A DNA stretch of 36,362 nt from contig NZ_JAKFWH010000028.1 of the NCBI RefSeq assembly GCF_021731985.1, positions 1 to 36,362 of the forward strand, written 5' to 3'. This document shows, one piece after another, positions 1 through 10,931 of the stretch. The notes under the pieces were generated by a model. It saw only the letters and a program-made list of their open reading frames with translations, was not told the origin of the DNA and made no database searches. The translations under genes and the position numbers were made by a program. The stretch is from Nitrosomonas sp. GTDB lineage: Bacteria > Pseudomonadota > Gammaproteobacteria > Burkholderiales > Nitrosomonadaceae. Every line of letters starts with the position of its first letter. Position 1 is the stretch's first letter.

Positions 1-795
1 GCGATTTACGAGCAATTGGCAGCAGACAACTTCGCCGCGTACGGCCCGGCTCTGGCGATGAGCCTGAATAACCTGTCGGTTCGTCTGAGTGATGCCGGGC
101 GGCGTGCGGAAGGACTGGCGGCGATTGAGCGCGCGGTGGCGATTTACGAGCAATTGGCAGCAGACAACTTCGCCGCGTACGGTCCGGCTCTGGCGTTGAG
201 CCTGAATAACCTATCGAATCGTCTGAGTGATGCCGGGCGGCGTGCGGAAGGACTGGCGGCGATTGAGCGCGCGGTGGCGATCTATGAGCAATTGGCAGCA
301 GACAACTTTGCCGCGTACGGCCCGGATTTGGCGACGAGCCTGAATAACCTGTCGGTTCGTCTGAGTGATGCCGGGCGGCGTGCGGAAGGATTGGCGGCGA
401 TTGAGCGCGCGGTGGCGATTTACGAGCAATTGGCAGCAGACAACTTTGCCGCGTACGGCCCGGATTTGGCGATGAGTCTGAATAACCTGTCGAATCGTCT
501 GAGTGATGCCGGGCGGCGTGCGGAAGGACTGGCGGCGATTGAGCGCGCGGTGGCGATTTACGAGCAATTGGCAGCAGACAACTTCGCCGCGTACGGCCCG
601 GCTCTGGCGAGCAGCCTGAATAACCTGTCGAATCGTCTGGGGGAAAGCGCAGAACCGACAGCCGAGCAAGCCAAACGATTAATGGAGATAAGGGCTCAGT
701 TGCAACTTATCAAGCGGCGCATACGCGATGAGCACATTCAAGTTCCTGCGCACTTAACTTGGTTGCTTGAATCTGAGCCGGATGATAAAGGCTGA
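1..795 (+). CDS. Tetratricopeptide-repeat protein, 5' end outside the window
   Basis: The frame is open from base 1, so the gene starts upstream; the first possible in-window start (TTG at 16) is only an internal codon. The protein consists of 46-residue units that repeat almost perfectly, each with LNNLSxRLSDAGRRAEGLAA followed by IERAVAIYEQLAADNFAAYGP. Repeat boundaries fall at bases 16, 154, 292, 430 and 568, giving four full units plus a degenerate fifth. Such units belong to the kinesin-light-chain-like TPR families, which form helical superhelices for protein binding. The last roughly 50 residues leave the repeat and are charged (QLQLIKRRIRDEH). No enzymatic domain is visible in this part; one could lie in the missing N-terminus. 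It converges on tex with a 38-bp gap. The binding partner cannot be inferred. Confidence 0.85.
   Translation, partial: AIYEQLAADNFAAYGPALAMSLNNLSVRLSDAGRRAEGLAAIERAVAIYEQLAADNFAAYGPALALSLNNLSNRLSDAGRRAEGLAAIERAVAIYEQLAADNFAAYGPDLATSLNNLSVRLSDAGRRAEGLAAIERAVAIYEQLAADNFAAYGPDLAMSLNNLSNRLSDAGRRAEGLAAIERAVAIYEQLAADNFAAYGPALASSLNNLSNRLGESAEPTAEQAKRLMEIRAQLQLIKRRIRDEHIQVPAHLTWLLESEPDDKG
16..640 (+). repeat. Tandem 138-bp coding repeat, about 4.5 copies
   Basis: The motif ttggcagcagacaac recurs at 16, 154, 292, 430 and 568, exactly 138 bp (46 codons) apart. Copies differ by only a few substitutions, such as gctctggcg versus gatttggcg and tcggtt versus tcgaat. This points to recent amplification or gene conversion within a TPR gene. 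The fifth copy degenerates after about base 640. Confidence 0.95.
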
Positions 796-833
796 TAGTT
801 TCCGCCACGAAGTGAATCGCGGGGAAATCGGTG

Positions 834-3059
834 CTAATGTTTTGTCACTGCGCCATCGCTTAACCGCATGGTTAACGCAATCCGCTTGCGCTTCTCATCG
901 ACCTCCAGCACTTTCACGGTAACCACTTGCCCTACCTTGACAACCGTATGCGGATCCTTGACAAACTTGTCCGCCAACGCGGAAATATGAACGAGCCCAT
1001 CCTGGTGCACGCCGATGTCGACAAACGCGCCGAACGCGGCGACGTTGGTGACCACGCCTTCGAGCACCATGCCGGGGTGCAAGTCCTTCATCGTTTCGAT
1101 GCCTTCCTTAAAGGTAGCGGTTTTAAACGTGGAGCGAGGGTCGCGGCCGGGTTTTTCGAGTTCGTGCAGAATGTCTTTGACGGTCAGCAGGCCGAATTGC
1201 GCATTCGCGTATTTTTCCGGGCGGATGGATTTCAGAACCGGCTGATTGCCGATCAATCCACTGACATCCAGGCTGACGTCACGGAGGATTTGCTCGACCA
1301 GCGGGTACGATTCCGGGTGCACGGCGGAAGCATCCAGCGGGTTCGTGCCGTTTGCAATGCGCAAGAATCCGGCGGCTTGTTCAAAGGTTTTTTCACCCAG
1401 GCTGGGGACTTTCAGCAAGTCTGTACGCTTGGCGAACCTGCCTTTGGCGTTGCGTAGCGTGACGATATTGTGCGCGATTTTGCTGCTGAGACCGGCGACA
1501 TAGCGCAGCAAAGCCGGAGAAGCGGTATTCACATCGACGCCGATGGCGTTGACGCTGTCTTCCACGACGGAATCGAGTGACCGCGCCAGTTTGTTCTGAT
1601 CGACATCATGCTGATATTGCCCGACGCCAATCGATTTGGGGTCAATTTTGACCAGCTCAGCCAGAGGGTCTTGCAACCGGCGCGCAATCGAGACGGCGCC
1701 GCGCAGCGACACGTCCAGATCCGGCAATTCTTCGGAGGCAAGTTCGGAAGCGGAATACACCGAAGCACCGGCTTCGGATACCATGATCGAAGTGAGTTTG
1801 AGTTGCGGGTATTTTTTAATCAGATCCTTCGCCAGATGATCGGTTTCCCGAAATGCGGTACCGTTACCAATCGCAATCAGCGTTGCTTGATGTTGCTCGG
1901 CCAGTTGCTTTAACGTCTGCAGCGCAGAATCCCAGTCATTTCTCGGCGGGTGCGGATAAATGGTAGTGGTGACCAATACTTTTCCGGTGGCATCCACGAC
2001 CGCGACTTTCACGCCGGTGCGTAACCCCGGATCGAGGCCGATGGTGACGCGCGGACCGGCGGGCGGGGCGAGCAGCAGGGCTTTGAGGTTTTGTGCAAAC
2101 ACCTGAATCGCCTCGGTTTCGGCGCGTTCCTGCAGATTGCTCATGAACTCGGTTTCCAGATGCGCAAAGATTTTCGTGCGCCAGCTCGCGCGAACCGTAT
2201 CAATCAACCAGGCATCGGCCGGGCGTTTCTGATCGTGGATGCTGAATTGCCGGGCAATTAATAACTCGCACGGGTTGAGCGCGGTCGTGCGCGTTTTTTC
2301 TTCGATTTCGGAATCCAAGTGCAGCTTTAACTTCAAAACCGCTTCGCGCTCACCGCGCAGCAAGGCCAGCGCGCGATGCGACGGGATTTTGCTGATCGCC
2401 TCCGCATAATCATGGTAATCGGTGAATTTGGTGTCGCTGTCTTTTTTGTCCTTAGCGGCTTTGGCGGTCAGGATGCCATGCGTGCGCAAGTATTCACGCA
2501 GCGTCTGGAGTAACGGCGCCTGTTCGGCGAAACGTTCCATCAGGATATGCTGCGCGCCTTCCAAAGCGGCAGCAGCATCCGCGACGCCGGGATTGTCGCC
2601 TTCCTCGGTAGTGAAAGGCGCTTTAAGATATTTGGCCGCTTCGGTTTCCGGATTGAGCCTCGGGTTATTCAGCAATGAATCCGCCAACGCCTGCAAACCG
2701 GCTTCATGGGCCATTTGCGCCTTGGTGCGGCGTTTCTTGCGGTACGGCAGATACAAATCTTCCAGATGGGCTTTGTCTTCGGTATGCGTGATGGCATCGA
2801 GCAGTTCCGGAGTCATTTTGTTTTGCTTTTCGATCGCCGAAATGATCGCAAGCCGCCTTTTTTCCAGTTCGCGCAAACTGTGCAAGCGTTCTTCCAGTAA
2901 GCGCAGTTGCACGTCATCCAGTCCACCGGTGGCTTCTTTGCGATAGCGGGCGATAAAAGGCACGGTGGCGCCTTCGTCCAATAACTGAACGGTGGATAGA
3001 ATTTGGGTCAGTTTTACGGCGAGTTCTATAGCGAGGCGTTGTTCTATCGATGGCAGCAT
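834..3059 (-). CDS. tex: Tex family RNA-binding transcription accessory protein
   Basis: Length (741 aa) and domain order match Tex/YhgF. The N-terminal helical region includes ATVPFIARYRKEATGGLDD (about 31-49). A YqgF/RNase H-like domain starts near residue 337 with TIGLDPGLRTGVKVAVVD. A helix-hairpin-helix region lies around 505-565 (VDVNTASPALL, VPSLGEKTFEQAAGFLRI). A C-terminal S1 RNA-binding domain covers about 660-730 (GMVLEGVVTNVAAFGAFVDIG). The family binds nucleic acid and affects transcription and toxin or stress gene expression in other bacteria; its exact role in housekeeping is not settled. The start is the ATG at 3057-3059; no clear Shine-Dalgarno precedes it. It stands alone between a convergent TPR gene and a co-directional DUF2007 gene. 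Confidence 0.96.
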   Translation of the reverse strand: MLPSIEQRLAIELAVKLTQILSTVQLLDEGATVPFIARYRKEATGGLDDVQLRLLEERLHSLRELEKRRLAIISAIEKQNKMTPELLDAITHTEDKAHLEDLYLPYRKKRRTKAQMAHEAGLQALADSLLNNPRLNPETEAAKYLKAPFTTEEGDNPGVADAAAALEGAQHILMERFAEQAPLLQTLREYLRTHGILTAKAAKDKKDSDTKFTDYHDYAEAISKIPSHRALALLRGEREAVLKLKLHLDSEIEEKTRTTALNPCELLIARQFSIHDQKRPADAWLIDTVRASWRTKIFAHLETEFMSNLQERAETEAIQVFAQNLKALLLAPPAGPRVTIGLDPGLRTGVKVAVVDATGKVLVTTTIYPHPPRNDWDSALQTLKQLAEQHQATLIAIGNGTAFRETDHLAKDLIKKYPQLKLTSIMVSEAGASVYSASELASEELPDLDVSLRGAVSIARRLQDPLAELVKIDPKSIGVGQYQHDVDQNKLARSLDSVVEDSVNAIGVDVNTASPALLRYVAGLSSKIAHNIVTLRNAKGRFAKRTDLLKVPSLGEKTFEQAAGFLRIANGTNPLDASAVHPESYPLVEQILRDVSLDVSGLIGNQPVLKSIRPEKYANAQFGLLTVKDILHELEKPGRDPRSTFKTATFKEGIETMKDLHPGMVLEGVVTNVAAFGAFVDIGVHQDGLVHISALADKFVKDPHTVVKVGQVVTVKVLEVDEKRKRIALTMRLSDGAVTKH

Positions 3060-3135
3060 GGATGGGTATATTTATGGGTAATTAGAATGAAAGTAGGCGA
3101 TTGCGTTACTAGTTAGCGCAACCGGATTGTAACCA

Positions 3136-3474
3136 TTACTCGGGCACGTTGGTTGGGTGTAGAACAATTTCCAGACCGGAACCGCATTTCCAGCACAACT
3201 GAAAATTCGCCGGATTTTCCTCACCGCAAGCTGGGCAGTGTACGGTTCCTGTCGCCACCGGAGCTTTCTCGTAGGCTTCAATCACAAGTTTGCCACGCTC
3301 ATAATCTTCGTCACGCATCACCCAAACTTCCGGGTAGGCATGCGTGAAGGGTATTTCCCCCATGCCGCTTTGCGCGTGTTGGTTAAATAATTGCGCCGGA
3401 ATATAGGCGTGTTCGAGCAGATCAAGTACTATCTGTGCTTCCATCAAATTGTTGGCAGAGTAAACTTTTTTCAT
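3136..3474 (-). CDS. DUF2007 domain protein with C-terminal zinc ribbon
   Basis: A 112-aa soluble protein. Residues 1-70 (KKVYSANNLMEAQIVLDLLE, then VWVMRDEDYERGKLVIEAYE) match the DUF2007 family, a small ferredoxin-like fold often annotated as putative signal transducing protein. Residues about 80-97 carry two CxxC pairs (CPACGEENPANFQLCWKCG), a zinc-ribbon signature. DUF2007 plus zinc ribbon is a common arrangement, but no biochemical role is established. It is divergent from rdgC with a 43-bp gap, so the two probably share a promoter region. Confidence 0.8.
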   Translation of the reverse strand: MKKVYSANNLMEAQIVLDLLEHAYIPAQLFNQHAQSGMGEIPFTHAYPEVWVMRDEDYERGKLVIEAYEKAPVATGTVHCPACGEENPANFQLCWKCGSGLEIVLHPTNVPE

Positions 3475-3517
3475 GCAATGAGAATTGCTAAATACAATCG
3501 ATTAATTGAGTAAAATT

Positions 3518-4405
3518 ATGTGGTTTAGAAACTTACAAGCATATCGTATCGCCAGCGGAAATATAACACTGAATAGTCTCGAGGAGGCACTTTCGCAGCG
3601 TGCCTTGCAATCCTGCATGCAAATGGAGATGCAAAGCCGTGGCTGGGTCGTGCCGCGCGAGGAAAAAGAGAGTTTTGTGCATGCTTATGGCCAGCAGTGG
3701 CTGGTTGCATTGGGAGTCGAAAAGAAATTATTGCCGGCCGGGGTGATCAATCAACATGCCAAATCCCGGCTTGCGCAAATTGAACAAATGCAAGGCTACA
3801 AACCGGGCAAGAAACAGGTTAGAGACATTAAGGAAGCAACGATTATCGAGTTGTTGCCGCGTGCCTTTACACAACGGCACAAGACGTATGCCTGGATTGA
3901 CGGCATCAATAACCGGCTGGTTATCGATACGGCGAGTCCCAACAAAGCCGATGAATTTGTTGAGGTACTGCTGAAATCAGTGAATGATCTGGCTTTGGAG
4001 CCGCTGGATACGCAAATTTCGCCTGCTTCGGCCATGACGCGGTGGTTGTCCGGTGATGACCTGCCATCCATTTTGACGATTGATCGCGATTGTGAACTGC
4101 AAGGCATGAGTGATGAGAAAGCAACGGTCAAATATACCCGCCATGTTTTGGAAGCCGAAGAAACAACGCGGCATATCCGCGCAGGAAAGCGGGTGATTAA
4201 GCTGGCCATGACTTGGAACAGCAAAGTTTCATTTGTTTTGCAGGACAATCTTCAACTTCGGCGGATTACACCTTTGGATATCCTGAAAGAATCCACCGAA
4301 TCGGATGAAGAATTATTTGCCAGTGACTTTGCCATTATGACAGGTGAATTGAGCCAGCTCATCACCGACGTCATCGATGCATTGGGCGGCGAAGACCGCG
4401 GTTAA
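3518..4405 (+). CDS. rdgC: Recombination-associated protein RdgC
   Basis: The product (295 aa) starts MWFRNLQAYRI, the typical N-terminus of RdgC, and its length is close to the 303 aa of E. coli RdgC. The conserved stretch ESFVHAYGQQWLVALGVEKK and the later WLSGDDLP and CELQG segments also fit. In known cases RdgC forms a ring-shaped dimer on DNA and limits RecA function, with a part in replication restart. I chose the ATG at 3518 over the in-frame TTG at 3506 because the family begins with MWF. It converges on the helical-protein gene at 4416; the gap is only 10 bp and lies in a possible bidirectional terminator. Confidence 0.95.
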   Translation: MWFRNLQAYRIASGNITLNSLEEALSQRALQSCMQMEMQSRGWVVPREEKESFVHAYGQQWLVALGVEKKLLPAGVINQHAKSRLAQIEQMQGYKPGKKQVRDIKEATIIELLPRAFTQRHKTYAWIDGINNRLVIDTASPNKADEFVEVLLKSVNDLALEPLDTQISPASAMTRWLSGDDLPSILTIDRDCELQGMSDEKATVKYTRHVLEAEETTRHIRAGKRVIKLAMTWNSKVSFVLQDNLQLRRITPLDILKESTESDEELFASDFAIMTGELSQLITDVIDALGGEDRG

Positions 4406-4432
4406 ACCGGCTGGTCTAGTGTTTGCCGGTTT
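4404..4432. terminator. Possible bidirectional hairpin between convergent genes
   Basis: Bases 4404-4411 (aaaccggc) are perfectly complementary to 4425-4432 (gccggttt), with a 13-base loop. The hairpin spans the two converging stop codons (4405 and 4416). Arms end in A/T tracts on both strands, but there is no long T-run, so termination strength is uncertain. Confidence 0.4.
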
Positions 4433-5099
4433 TGGATTGATCCTTGATTCCCGATAACACGCCGTTCGCAGATTTGCTCACAAAATCAGCGGTTTTTTGT
4501 GCCAGGCTGGCACCGACTTCCACTTGAGAATGTCCAACCGAAGCGATTTGCTGCGCAAAAGTGGCCAATGTCTCTTTCAATTGCGAACCCACATTAGTTC
4601 CAGTATTTTTGGCATGGTGGCTTATATCGAGCAGGACATCGGCAATTAGCCCTTGTGCGGCTGTGGCGGTGTGATGCAGAGTTTCCAGGAACAGGCTTTC
4701 CAAACTTTCCAGATCAGAACGGGTACGCGCCAATTCTGTATCAGAGAATTTTTTTGCCTGCCCTGCCGCTTCTTCTATGGCGAGCTTGGAAGCTTCGGCA
4801 AATTTTGCCAGCGCTGAATCCAATCCAGAGACTGCTTCAGTGATTTGTGTTTTTGCAGCATGCGCCTGATTGGTTGCCTGCTGCAATTGTTGCGAAGCAC
4901 CGTCGTGCGCGCCTTGCATGACGGCAGTGATGATCCGCTGCAAGGAGTCCAGGTCAATACGTTGCGCGTTCATGGCTCTCAGCGTTAAACGGTGTACGGT
5001 ATCTTGAATATGTGAACCATTGGCTACGGCCTCACGAACTTCCGCTTCTAATGCTTCCATATCACTGTTGTTTGGCTTACTGGTATTTTCATTGTGCAT
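4416..5099 (-). CDS. Helical, phasin-like protein of unknown function
   Basis: A 227-aa protein I do not recognise. It lacks a signal peptide and obvious membrane segments. From about residue 70 onward it is Ala/Gln/Glu/Lys-rich and predicted to be almost entirely amphipathic helix (ATNQAHAAKTQITEAVSGLD, KLAIEEAAGQAKKFSDTELA). The distribution recalls phasins or coiled-coil scaffold proteins, and the C-terminus ends in a short polar tail. The N-terminal part contains a compact conserved-looking segment (VHRLTLRAMNAQRIDLDSLQ). The ATG start sits 40 bp downstream of serS when read in the opposite direction of the map (serS stop at 5140), so it may be the last gene of the serS transcript. A PHA-granule role is only a thought; no PHA genes are nearby. 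Confidence 0.7.
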   Translation of the reverse strand: MHNENTSKPNNSDMEALEAEVREAVANGSHIQDTVHRLTLRAMNAQRIDLDSLQRIITAVMQGAHDGASQQLQQATNQAHAAKTQITEAVSGLDSALAKFAEASKLAIEEAAGQAKKFSDTELARTRSDLESLESLFLETLHHTATAAQGLIADVLLDISHHAKNTGTNVGSQLKETLATFAQQIASVGHSQVEVGASLAQKTADFVSKSANGVLSGIKDQSKTGKH

Positions 5100-5139
5100 G
5101 ATGATGAACCCTATAAAATATTAAAAGATACTTCGTTCT

Positions 5140-6640
<1,501 letters not shown>

Positions 6641-6641
6641 T

Positions 6642-7970
6642 TTATATTTTATGCTTAGCTTGCTTATCCAGATTGCGCAAATAAGTCAGTTTTTCCTGTA
6701 TTTTTTGCTCTAATCCGTAAGCTGTTGGCTGATAGAAACTGACCTCCGGCATTTCATCCGGGAAGTAATTTTCTCCCGCCGCATACGCTTCCGGGCAATC
6801 ATGCGCATAACGGTATGCGTTTCCATGACCGATTTCTTTCATCAGTTGGGTTGGCGCATTGCGCAGATGGATGGGAACAGAGCGTGATTTGTCATGGGCA
6901 ATAAAGGCACGTGCTTTATTGTAGGCTAAATAGGCCGCGTTACTTTTGGGCGCGCAAGCAAGATACAAGGCTGCTTGCGCCAATGCCAGTTCGCCTTCCG
7001 GGCTGCCCAGCCGTTCATAAGTCTCGCAAGCATCTAACGCCAGGCGCAAAGCGCGGGGATCTGCCAGGCCAATGTCTTCGGTTGCCATGCGAACCAAACG
7101 CCTCCCGATATACAAGGCGTCGGTTCCGCCATCGAGCATGCGGCACAACCAATAGAGTGCCGCGTCGGGGGAAGATCCGCGAATGGATTTGTGTAAGGCG
7201 GATATCTGGTCGTAAAACGCATCACCGCCGTTGTCAAAGTTGCGCGTATTGCGTGACAGTGCATTGAGGACAATGTCTTTGCTGATTTCTGAAATGGTCT
7301 CAGTTTCAGCAACCGTGCTGATCTGTTCCAGCAGATTCAGCAAACGTCGCGCATCGCCATCGGAGAACTCGATCAAGAGATGTCGCGCTTCGTCCGAGAA
7401 TTGCAGATTACCGAGTGCCAGTTTCTGTGCTCGATCAAATAGCTGAGACAGTTCTTCTCCGGATAAGGCATTGAGAACGTAAACCTGAGCGCGCGACAAT
7501 AATGCGTTATTCACTTCAAATGAGGGATTCTCGGTCGTGGCGCCGATAAAAGTGATCAGGCCTTGTTCAACGTACGGCAAGAATGCATCTTGTTGTGATT
7601 TGTTAAAACGATGTACTTCGTCGACGAAAAGAATGGTATGCCGCTCGCTTTGTTGTAATACTAATTGGGCTTGTTCAATCGCGTTGCGAATATCTTTTAT
7701 GCCGGAGAGTACAGCAGACAAGGCAATGAATTCGCTGTTGAATTCGGTTGACATGATGCGTGCCAGCGTGGTTTTTCCTGTTCCCGGCGGACCCCATAAA
7801 ATCATCGAATGCGGTTTTCCCGATTCGAAAGCCAAGCGCAAAGGCTTCCCGGCACCGAGCAGGTGGCTTTGCCCGATGACATCGTTCAGATGCTTGGGGC
7901 GTAACTGTTCGGCGAGGGGCGCTTTGGGTTTGTTGGGTGAAAACAGATCGGTATCACTCGCTGATGACAT
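6642..7970 (-). CDS. rarA: Replication-associated recombination protein A (AAA+ ATPase)
   Basis: The 442-aa product matches RarA/MgsA, related to clamp-loader ATPases and eukaryotic WRNIP1, which acts at stalled replication forks. Residues 17-38 contain PLAEQLRPKHLNDVIGQ. Walker A is GPPGTGKT (60-67), Walker B ILFVDEVH (113-120), and sensor 1 GATTENPS (143-150). The C-terminal tetramerisation region includes ALYWLCRMLDGGTDALYIGR and a GHGNAYRYAHDCPEAYA segment. The frame is open much further upstream (to 8195), but that part runs through lolA. I chose the ATG at 7968-7970 (7974-7976 is an alternative), giving a length near the 447 aa of E. coli. The start overlaps the 3' end of lolA by 17 bp, implying translational coupling. 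No Shine-Dalgarno is visible. Confidence 0.95.
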   Translation of the reverse strand: MSSASDTDLFSPNKPKAPLAEQLRPKHLNDVIGQSHLLGAGKPLRLAFESGKPHSMILWGPPGTGKTTLARIMSTEFNSEFIALSAVLSGIKDIRNAIEQAQLVLQQSERHTILFVDEVHRFNKSQQDAFLPYVEQGLITFIGATTENPSFEVNNALLSRAQVYVLNALSGEELSQLFDRAQKLALGNLQFSDEARHLLIEFSDGDARRLLNLLEQISTVAETETISEISKDIVLNALSRNTRNFDNGGDAFYDQISALHKSIRGSSPDAALYWLCRMLDGGTDALYIGRRLVRMATEDIGLADPRALRLALDACETYERLGSPEGELALAQAALYLACAPKSNAAYLAYNKARAFIAHDKSRSVPIHLRNAPTQLMKEIGHGNAYRYAHDCPEAYAAGENYFPDEMPEVSFYQPTAYGLEQKIQEKLTYLRNLDKQAKHKI

Positions 7971-8580
7971 CTGCATTGTCAGGAGGTATGAATTTAAATA
8001 AATCGGCCGGTAAATTGGGATTCTTGTCCAGATCTGAGAATACCAGTAATGTGGTTTGACCAAAACTATCGCGTAACGCCATAATCTTGAGTGCGCCTTC
8101 CGGTGAAAATCCCATTTGGATAAACTCAAAAGCGCTTTCTTTGCTTTTGGGGATGGCTTCAAGCCATTCAATCTGATTTTGCAGGCCGAGTTCAATCAGC
8201 TCGAAATTATCTTCGATGGTGCTGCTACCAGCAAGGAGCGCAGCCGGACTACTACCGATCGCAATATTGAATTGCCGTATGGTGACTTGATTGAGGTCGC
8301 GATCGTAAAACCAAACCTGAGTGCCGTCGCCTACGATGAGTTGCTCATACGGTTTATCATACGTCCAGCGGAATTTCTCCGGGCGTTCAAATTGCATGGT
8401 ACCGTTTGATTCCTGTATGGTACGGGCGTTTTTGTCATACAGCGTTTGTGAAAAATTTGCGCGTACCGTACGGGTTTCCTTGATGAAGCTTTTTAGACTG
8501 TCGATGGCGGCCGCTTCAACGTATAGCGACATCTGGCTGCCGAATAACAATAAAAAAATAGCACAGCTTGAACGAACCAT
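7954..8580 (-). CDS. lolA: Outer-membrane lipoprotein carrier protein LolA
   Basis: A 208-aa periplasmic chaperone that accepts lipoproteins from LolCDE and carries them to the outer membrane. The N-terminus is a Sec signal (MVRSSCAIFLLLFGS, cleavage probably after VEA). Mature features typical of LolA include VRANFSQTLYDKNARTIQES, FERPEKFRWTYDKPYEQLIV, and DGTQVWFYDRDLNQVTIRQ. I chose the ATG at 8578-8580 over the upstream in-frame start at 8640 because the signal peptide begins there and an AGGA lies about 6 bases upstream. It is 56 bp behind ftsK and overlaps rarA. Confidence 0.95.
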   Translation of the reverse strand: MVRSSCAIFLLLFGSQMSLYVEAAAIDSLKSFIKETRTVRANFSQTLYDKNARTIQESNGTMQFERPEKFRWTYDKPYEQLIVGDGTQVWFYDRDLNQVTIRQFNIAIGSSPAALLAGSSTIEDNFELIELGLQNQIEWLEAIPKSKESAFEFIQMGFSPEGALKIMALRDSFGQTTLLVFSDLDKNPNLPADLFKFIPPDNADVISE

Positions 8581-8636
8581 AATGTTCCTGTCGTGAGGTT
8601 GTCGGGGGGTACTAAGCATGGTAGCCGAGAATTGGA

Positions 8637-10931
8637 TCACTCGCCGCGTGCGGGAGCCAATACTTCCCGGTTGCCGTTGCTTTGCATAGACGAAACCAAA
8701 CCGGTGCGCTCCATTTCTTCGATAAGCCGCGCTGCGCGATTATAGCCGATACGCAAATTCCTTTGCACCAAAGAAATCGAAGCGCGGCGGGTTTTGATGA
8801 CGATGGCGACGGCCTCGTCGTAGAGTGGATCTGCTTCACCCTCTGCCGGCTTTTTGATATCAAGCGAGTTACCGGCATCGCTTTCTTCGTCATCAATCTT
8901 TAAAATATCTTCGATGTAGTTTGGTTCGCCATGTTCTTTCAGATACTCAACGACTCTGTGTACTTCGTGATCGGCAACAAAAGCGCCGTGAATGCGTTGC
9001 GGGTAGCCGCTACCCGGCGGTAAATACAGCATGTCCCCTTGGCCCAGCAGCGCCTCAGCACCCATTTGATCGAGAATGGTGCGTGAGTCAATTTTACTGG
9101 ATACTTGAAAGGCAATCCGGGTCGGAATATTGGCTTTGATCAGGCCGGTAATCACATCGACCGAAGGGCGTTGCGTTGCCAATAAAAGATGTATGCCGGA
9201 TGCCCGTGCTTTTTGTGCAAGCCGGGCAATCAGATGCTCAACCTTTTTACCCGCGACCATCATCAAATCGGCTAATTCATCAATCACCACGACTATGAGC
9301 GGTAATTCTTCCAGGTACTCCGGTGCTTCTGGCGGCGCAAATGGGTCAATTACAGGCTCTTCATTTTTAGCTGCGTCACGAATTTTCTGGTTGTAGCCGC
9401 CGAGATTGCGGACACCGAGCGCTGACATCAGCTTGTAGCGCCGTTCCATTTCGTTGACACACCAGCGTAGCGCGCTGGCGGCTTCGCGCATGTCAGTTAC
9501 AACGGGCGTTAGCAAATGCGGAATGCCTTCATACACGGATAATTCCAGCATTTTCGGGTCGATCAGGATCAGGCGGGTTTGATCGGGAGTGGTTTTATAG
9601 ACCAGGCTTAGAATGACTGCATTAATCGCGACTGATTTTCCTGAACCGGTTGTTCCGGCTACCAGCGCATGAGGCATTTTTGCCAGATCCGATACGACCG
9701 GGCGGCCGCTGATATCTTTACCTAACGCAATGGTCAGTGGTGAAGCGGAATCGGCATAGACTTGTGAACTGAGGATTTCCTGCAGTCGCACAATTTGCCG
9801 CTTGGGATTGGGAATTTCCAGTCCCATACTGGTTTTGCCCGGAATGGTTTCGACCACCCGGATACTGGCAACAGATAATGCACGTGCCAAATCTTTAATT
9901 AAATTAATAACCTGATTGCCTTTGACGCCGACCGCCGGCTCAATCTCATAGCGTGTAATAACTGGCCCAGGGAAAGCGGCGACTACTTTGACATCCACGC
10001 CAAATTCCTTGAGTTTTCGTTCGATTAAACGCGATGTGAATTCAATGGTTTCCTTGGATAGCACTTCAAAGTCTTTTTCCGGCTCATCCAGAAGATGCAG
10101 AGGTGGTAAAGGCGAATCGGGTAAGTCAGAAAACAGAGAGGGCTGCCTTTCTTTGATAATACGTTGCGATTTAATAATATTCGTAGTGGGTGGCTCAATA
10201 TGCAGGAGCGGGCTGCTTTCTATGCGTTTCTTTTCATTCTCGACGACTTTTTCGCGGACGTGTGATGCAACAATGCCTGCAAATTTGTCTTTTCTTGTTT
10301 CCCACAGTTCTTTTGTCAGTAATAAGAGATTCTCAATGCTTTCACCGATTTTTTCTACAAAACGTACCCAGGATAGGCCGGTAAATTGACTGAAACCGAT
10401 TGCGATGAGTATTAATAATGTCAGTGTTGCACCAGTAAAACCAAGTATTTGCGAGAGATGATGGCTGATTGTACTGCCCAGCATACCACCTGGCACCAGC
10501 GGTAGCGAAACACCGATGGTGTAAAACCTGAGCGACTCCAATCCGCTACTGGCTGAGAGCAACAGTAAAAACCCTCCCGCTGAGAGTAACAGAGAGTGCC
10601 GGTCAAAAATTCCGGCGGTATCAATGCGATGGTAGCTCCAGCTAACGGCTGAGAGAAAGAATGCGACCCACCACCATGCGGATGCACCAAACAGGTACAG
10701 CAGAAAATCAGCCAGCCAGGCGCCAACATGTCCGCCCGCATTCTGAATTTGATTGGAATCGCCGCTATGTGACCAACCTGCATCACCGCGATCATAACTA
10801 AAAAAAATCAATATGAGATAAAGCGCGGCACCCACTAGGATCAACCAACCGGATTCACGCAATAATCGGGCTACTCTGGGTGAGAAGGAATGACCGCTTT
10901 TCTTGGCCATTGGTTTATTTATTAAACTCAT
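8637..10931 (-). CDS. ftsK: DNA translocase FtsK
   Basis: A 764-aa septal DNA pump that clears chromosome ends during division and activates XerCD at dif. Residues 25-180 hold the four-helix membrane domain ([20 protein letters not shown] and three later hydrophobic stretches). A short charged linker follows at about 195-280. The RecA-like motor has Walker A GTTGSGKS (426-433) and a Walker B-like [12 protein letters not shown], plus [15 protein letters not shown]. The C-terminal gamma winged helix (about 700-764, [26 protein letters not shown]) binds KOPS-type sequences. The start is [11 protein letters not shown] at 10931; the second Met (10910) is an alternative. First gene of the ftsK-lolA-rarA-serS set. 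Confidence 0.97.
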   Translation of the reverse strand: MSLINKPMAKKSGHSFSPRVARLLRESGWLILVGAALYLILIFFSYDRGDAGWSHSGDSNQIQNAGGHVGAWLADFLLYLFGASAWWWVAFFLSAVSWSYHRIDTAGIFDRHSLLLSAGGFLLLLSASSGLESLRFYTIGVSLPLVPGGMLGSTISHHLSQILGFTGATLTLLILIAIGFSQFTGLSWVRFVEKIGESIENLLLLTKELWETRKDKFAGIVASHVREKVVENEKKRIESSPLLHIEPPTTNIIKSQRIIKERQPSLFSDLPDSPLPPLHLLDEPEKDFEVLSKETIEFTSRLIERKLKEFGVDVKVVAAFPGPVITRYEIEPAVGVKGNQVINLIKDLARALSVASIRVVETIPGKTSMGLEIPNPKRQIVRLQEILSSQVYADSASPLTIALGKDISGRPVVSDLAKMPHALVAGTTGSGKSVAINAVILSLVYKTTPDQTRLILIDPKMLELSVYEGIPHLLTPVVTDMREAASALRWCVNEMERRYKLMSALGVRNLGGYNQKIRDAAKNEEPVIDPFAPPEAPEYLEELPLIVVVIDELADLMMVAGKKVEHLIARLAQKARASGIHLLLATQRPSVDVITGLIKANIPTRIAFQVSSKIDSRTILDQMGAEALLGQGDMLYLPPGSGYPQRIHGAFVADHEVHRVVEYLKEHGEPNYIEDILKIDDEESDAGNSLDIKKPAEGEADPLYDEAVAIVIKTRRASISLVQRNLRIGYNRAARLIEEMERTGLVSSMQSNGNREVLAPARGE

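Noticed and set aside
16-640. Regular repeats as a CRISPR array
   Set aside because: The unit is 138 bp without spacers, is in frame, and encodes TPR helices.
211-669. 152-codon minus-strand frame opposite the TPR repeats
   Set aside because: It is repeated in step with the 138-bp units and lies opposite a convincing TPR protein; its Arg/Gln/Cys-rich sequence fits no family.
7971-8195. N-terminal extension of RarA
   Set aside because: These codons lie inside lolA in another frame and lack similarity to RarA; family length fits the start at 7970.
8581-8640. Longer LolA start
   Set aside because: The signal peptide and an AGGA ribosome site point to the ATG at 8580.
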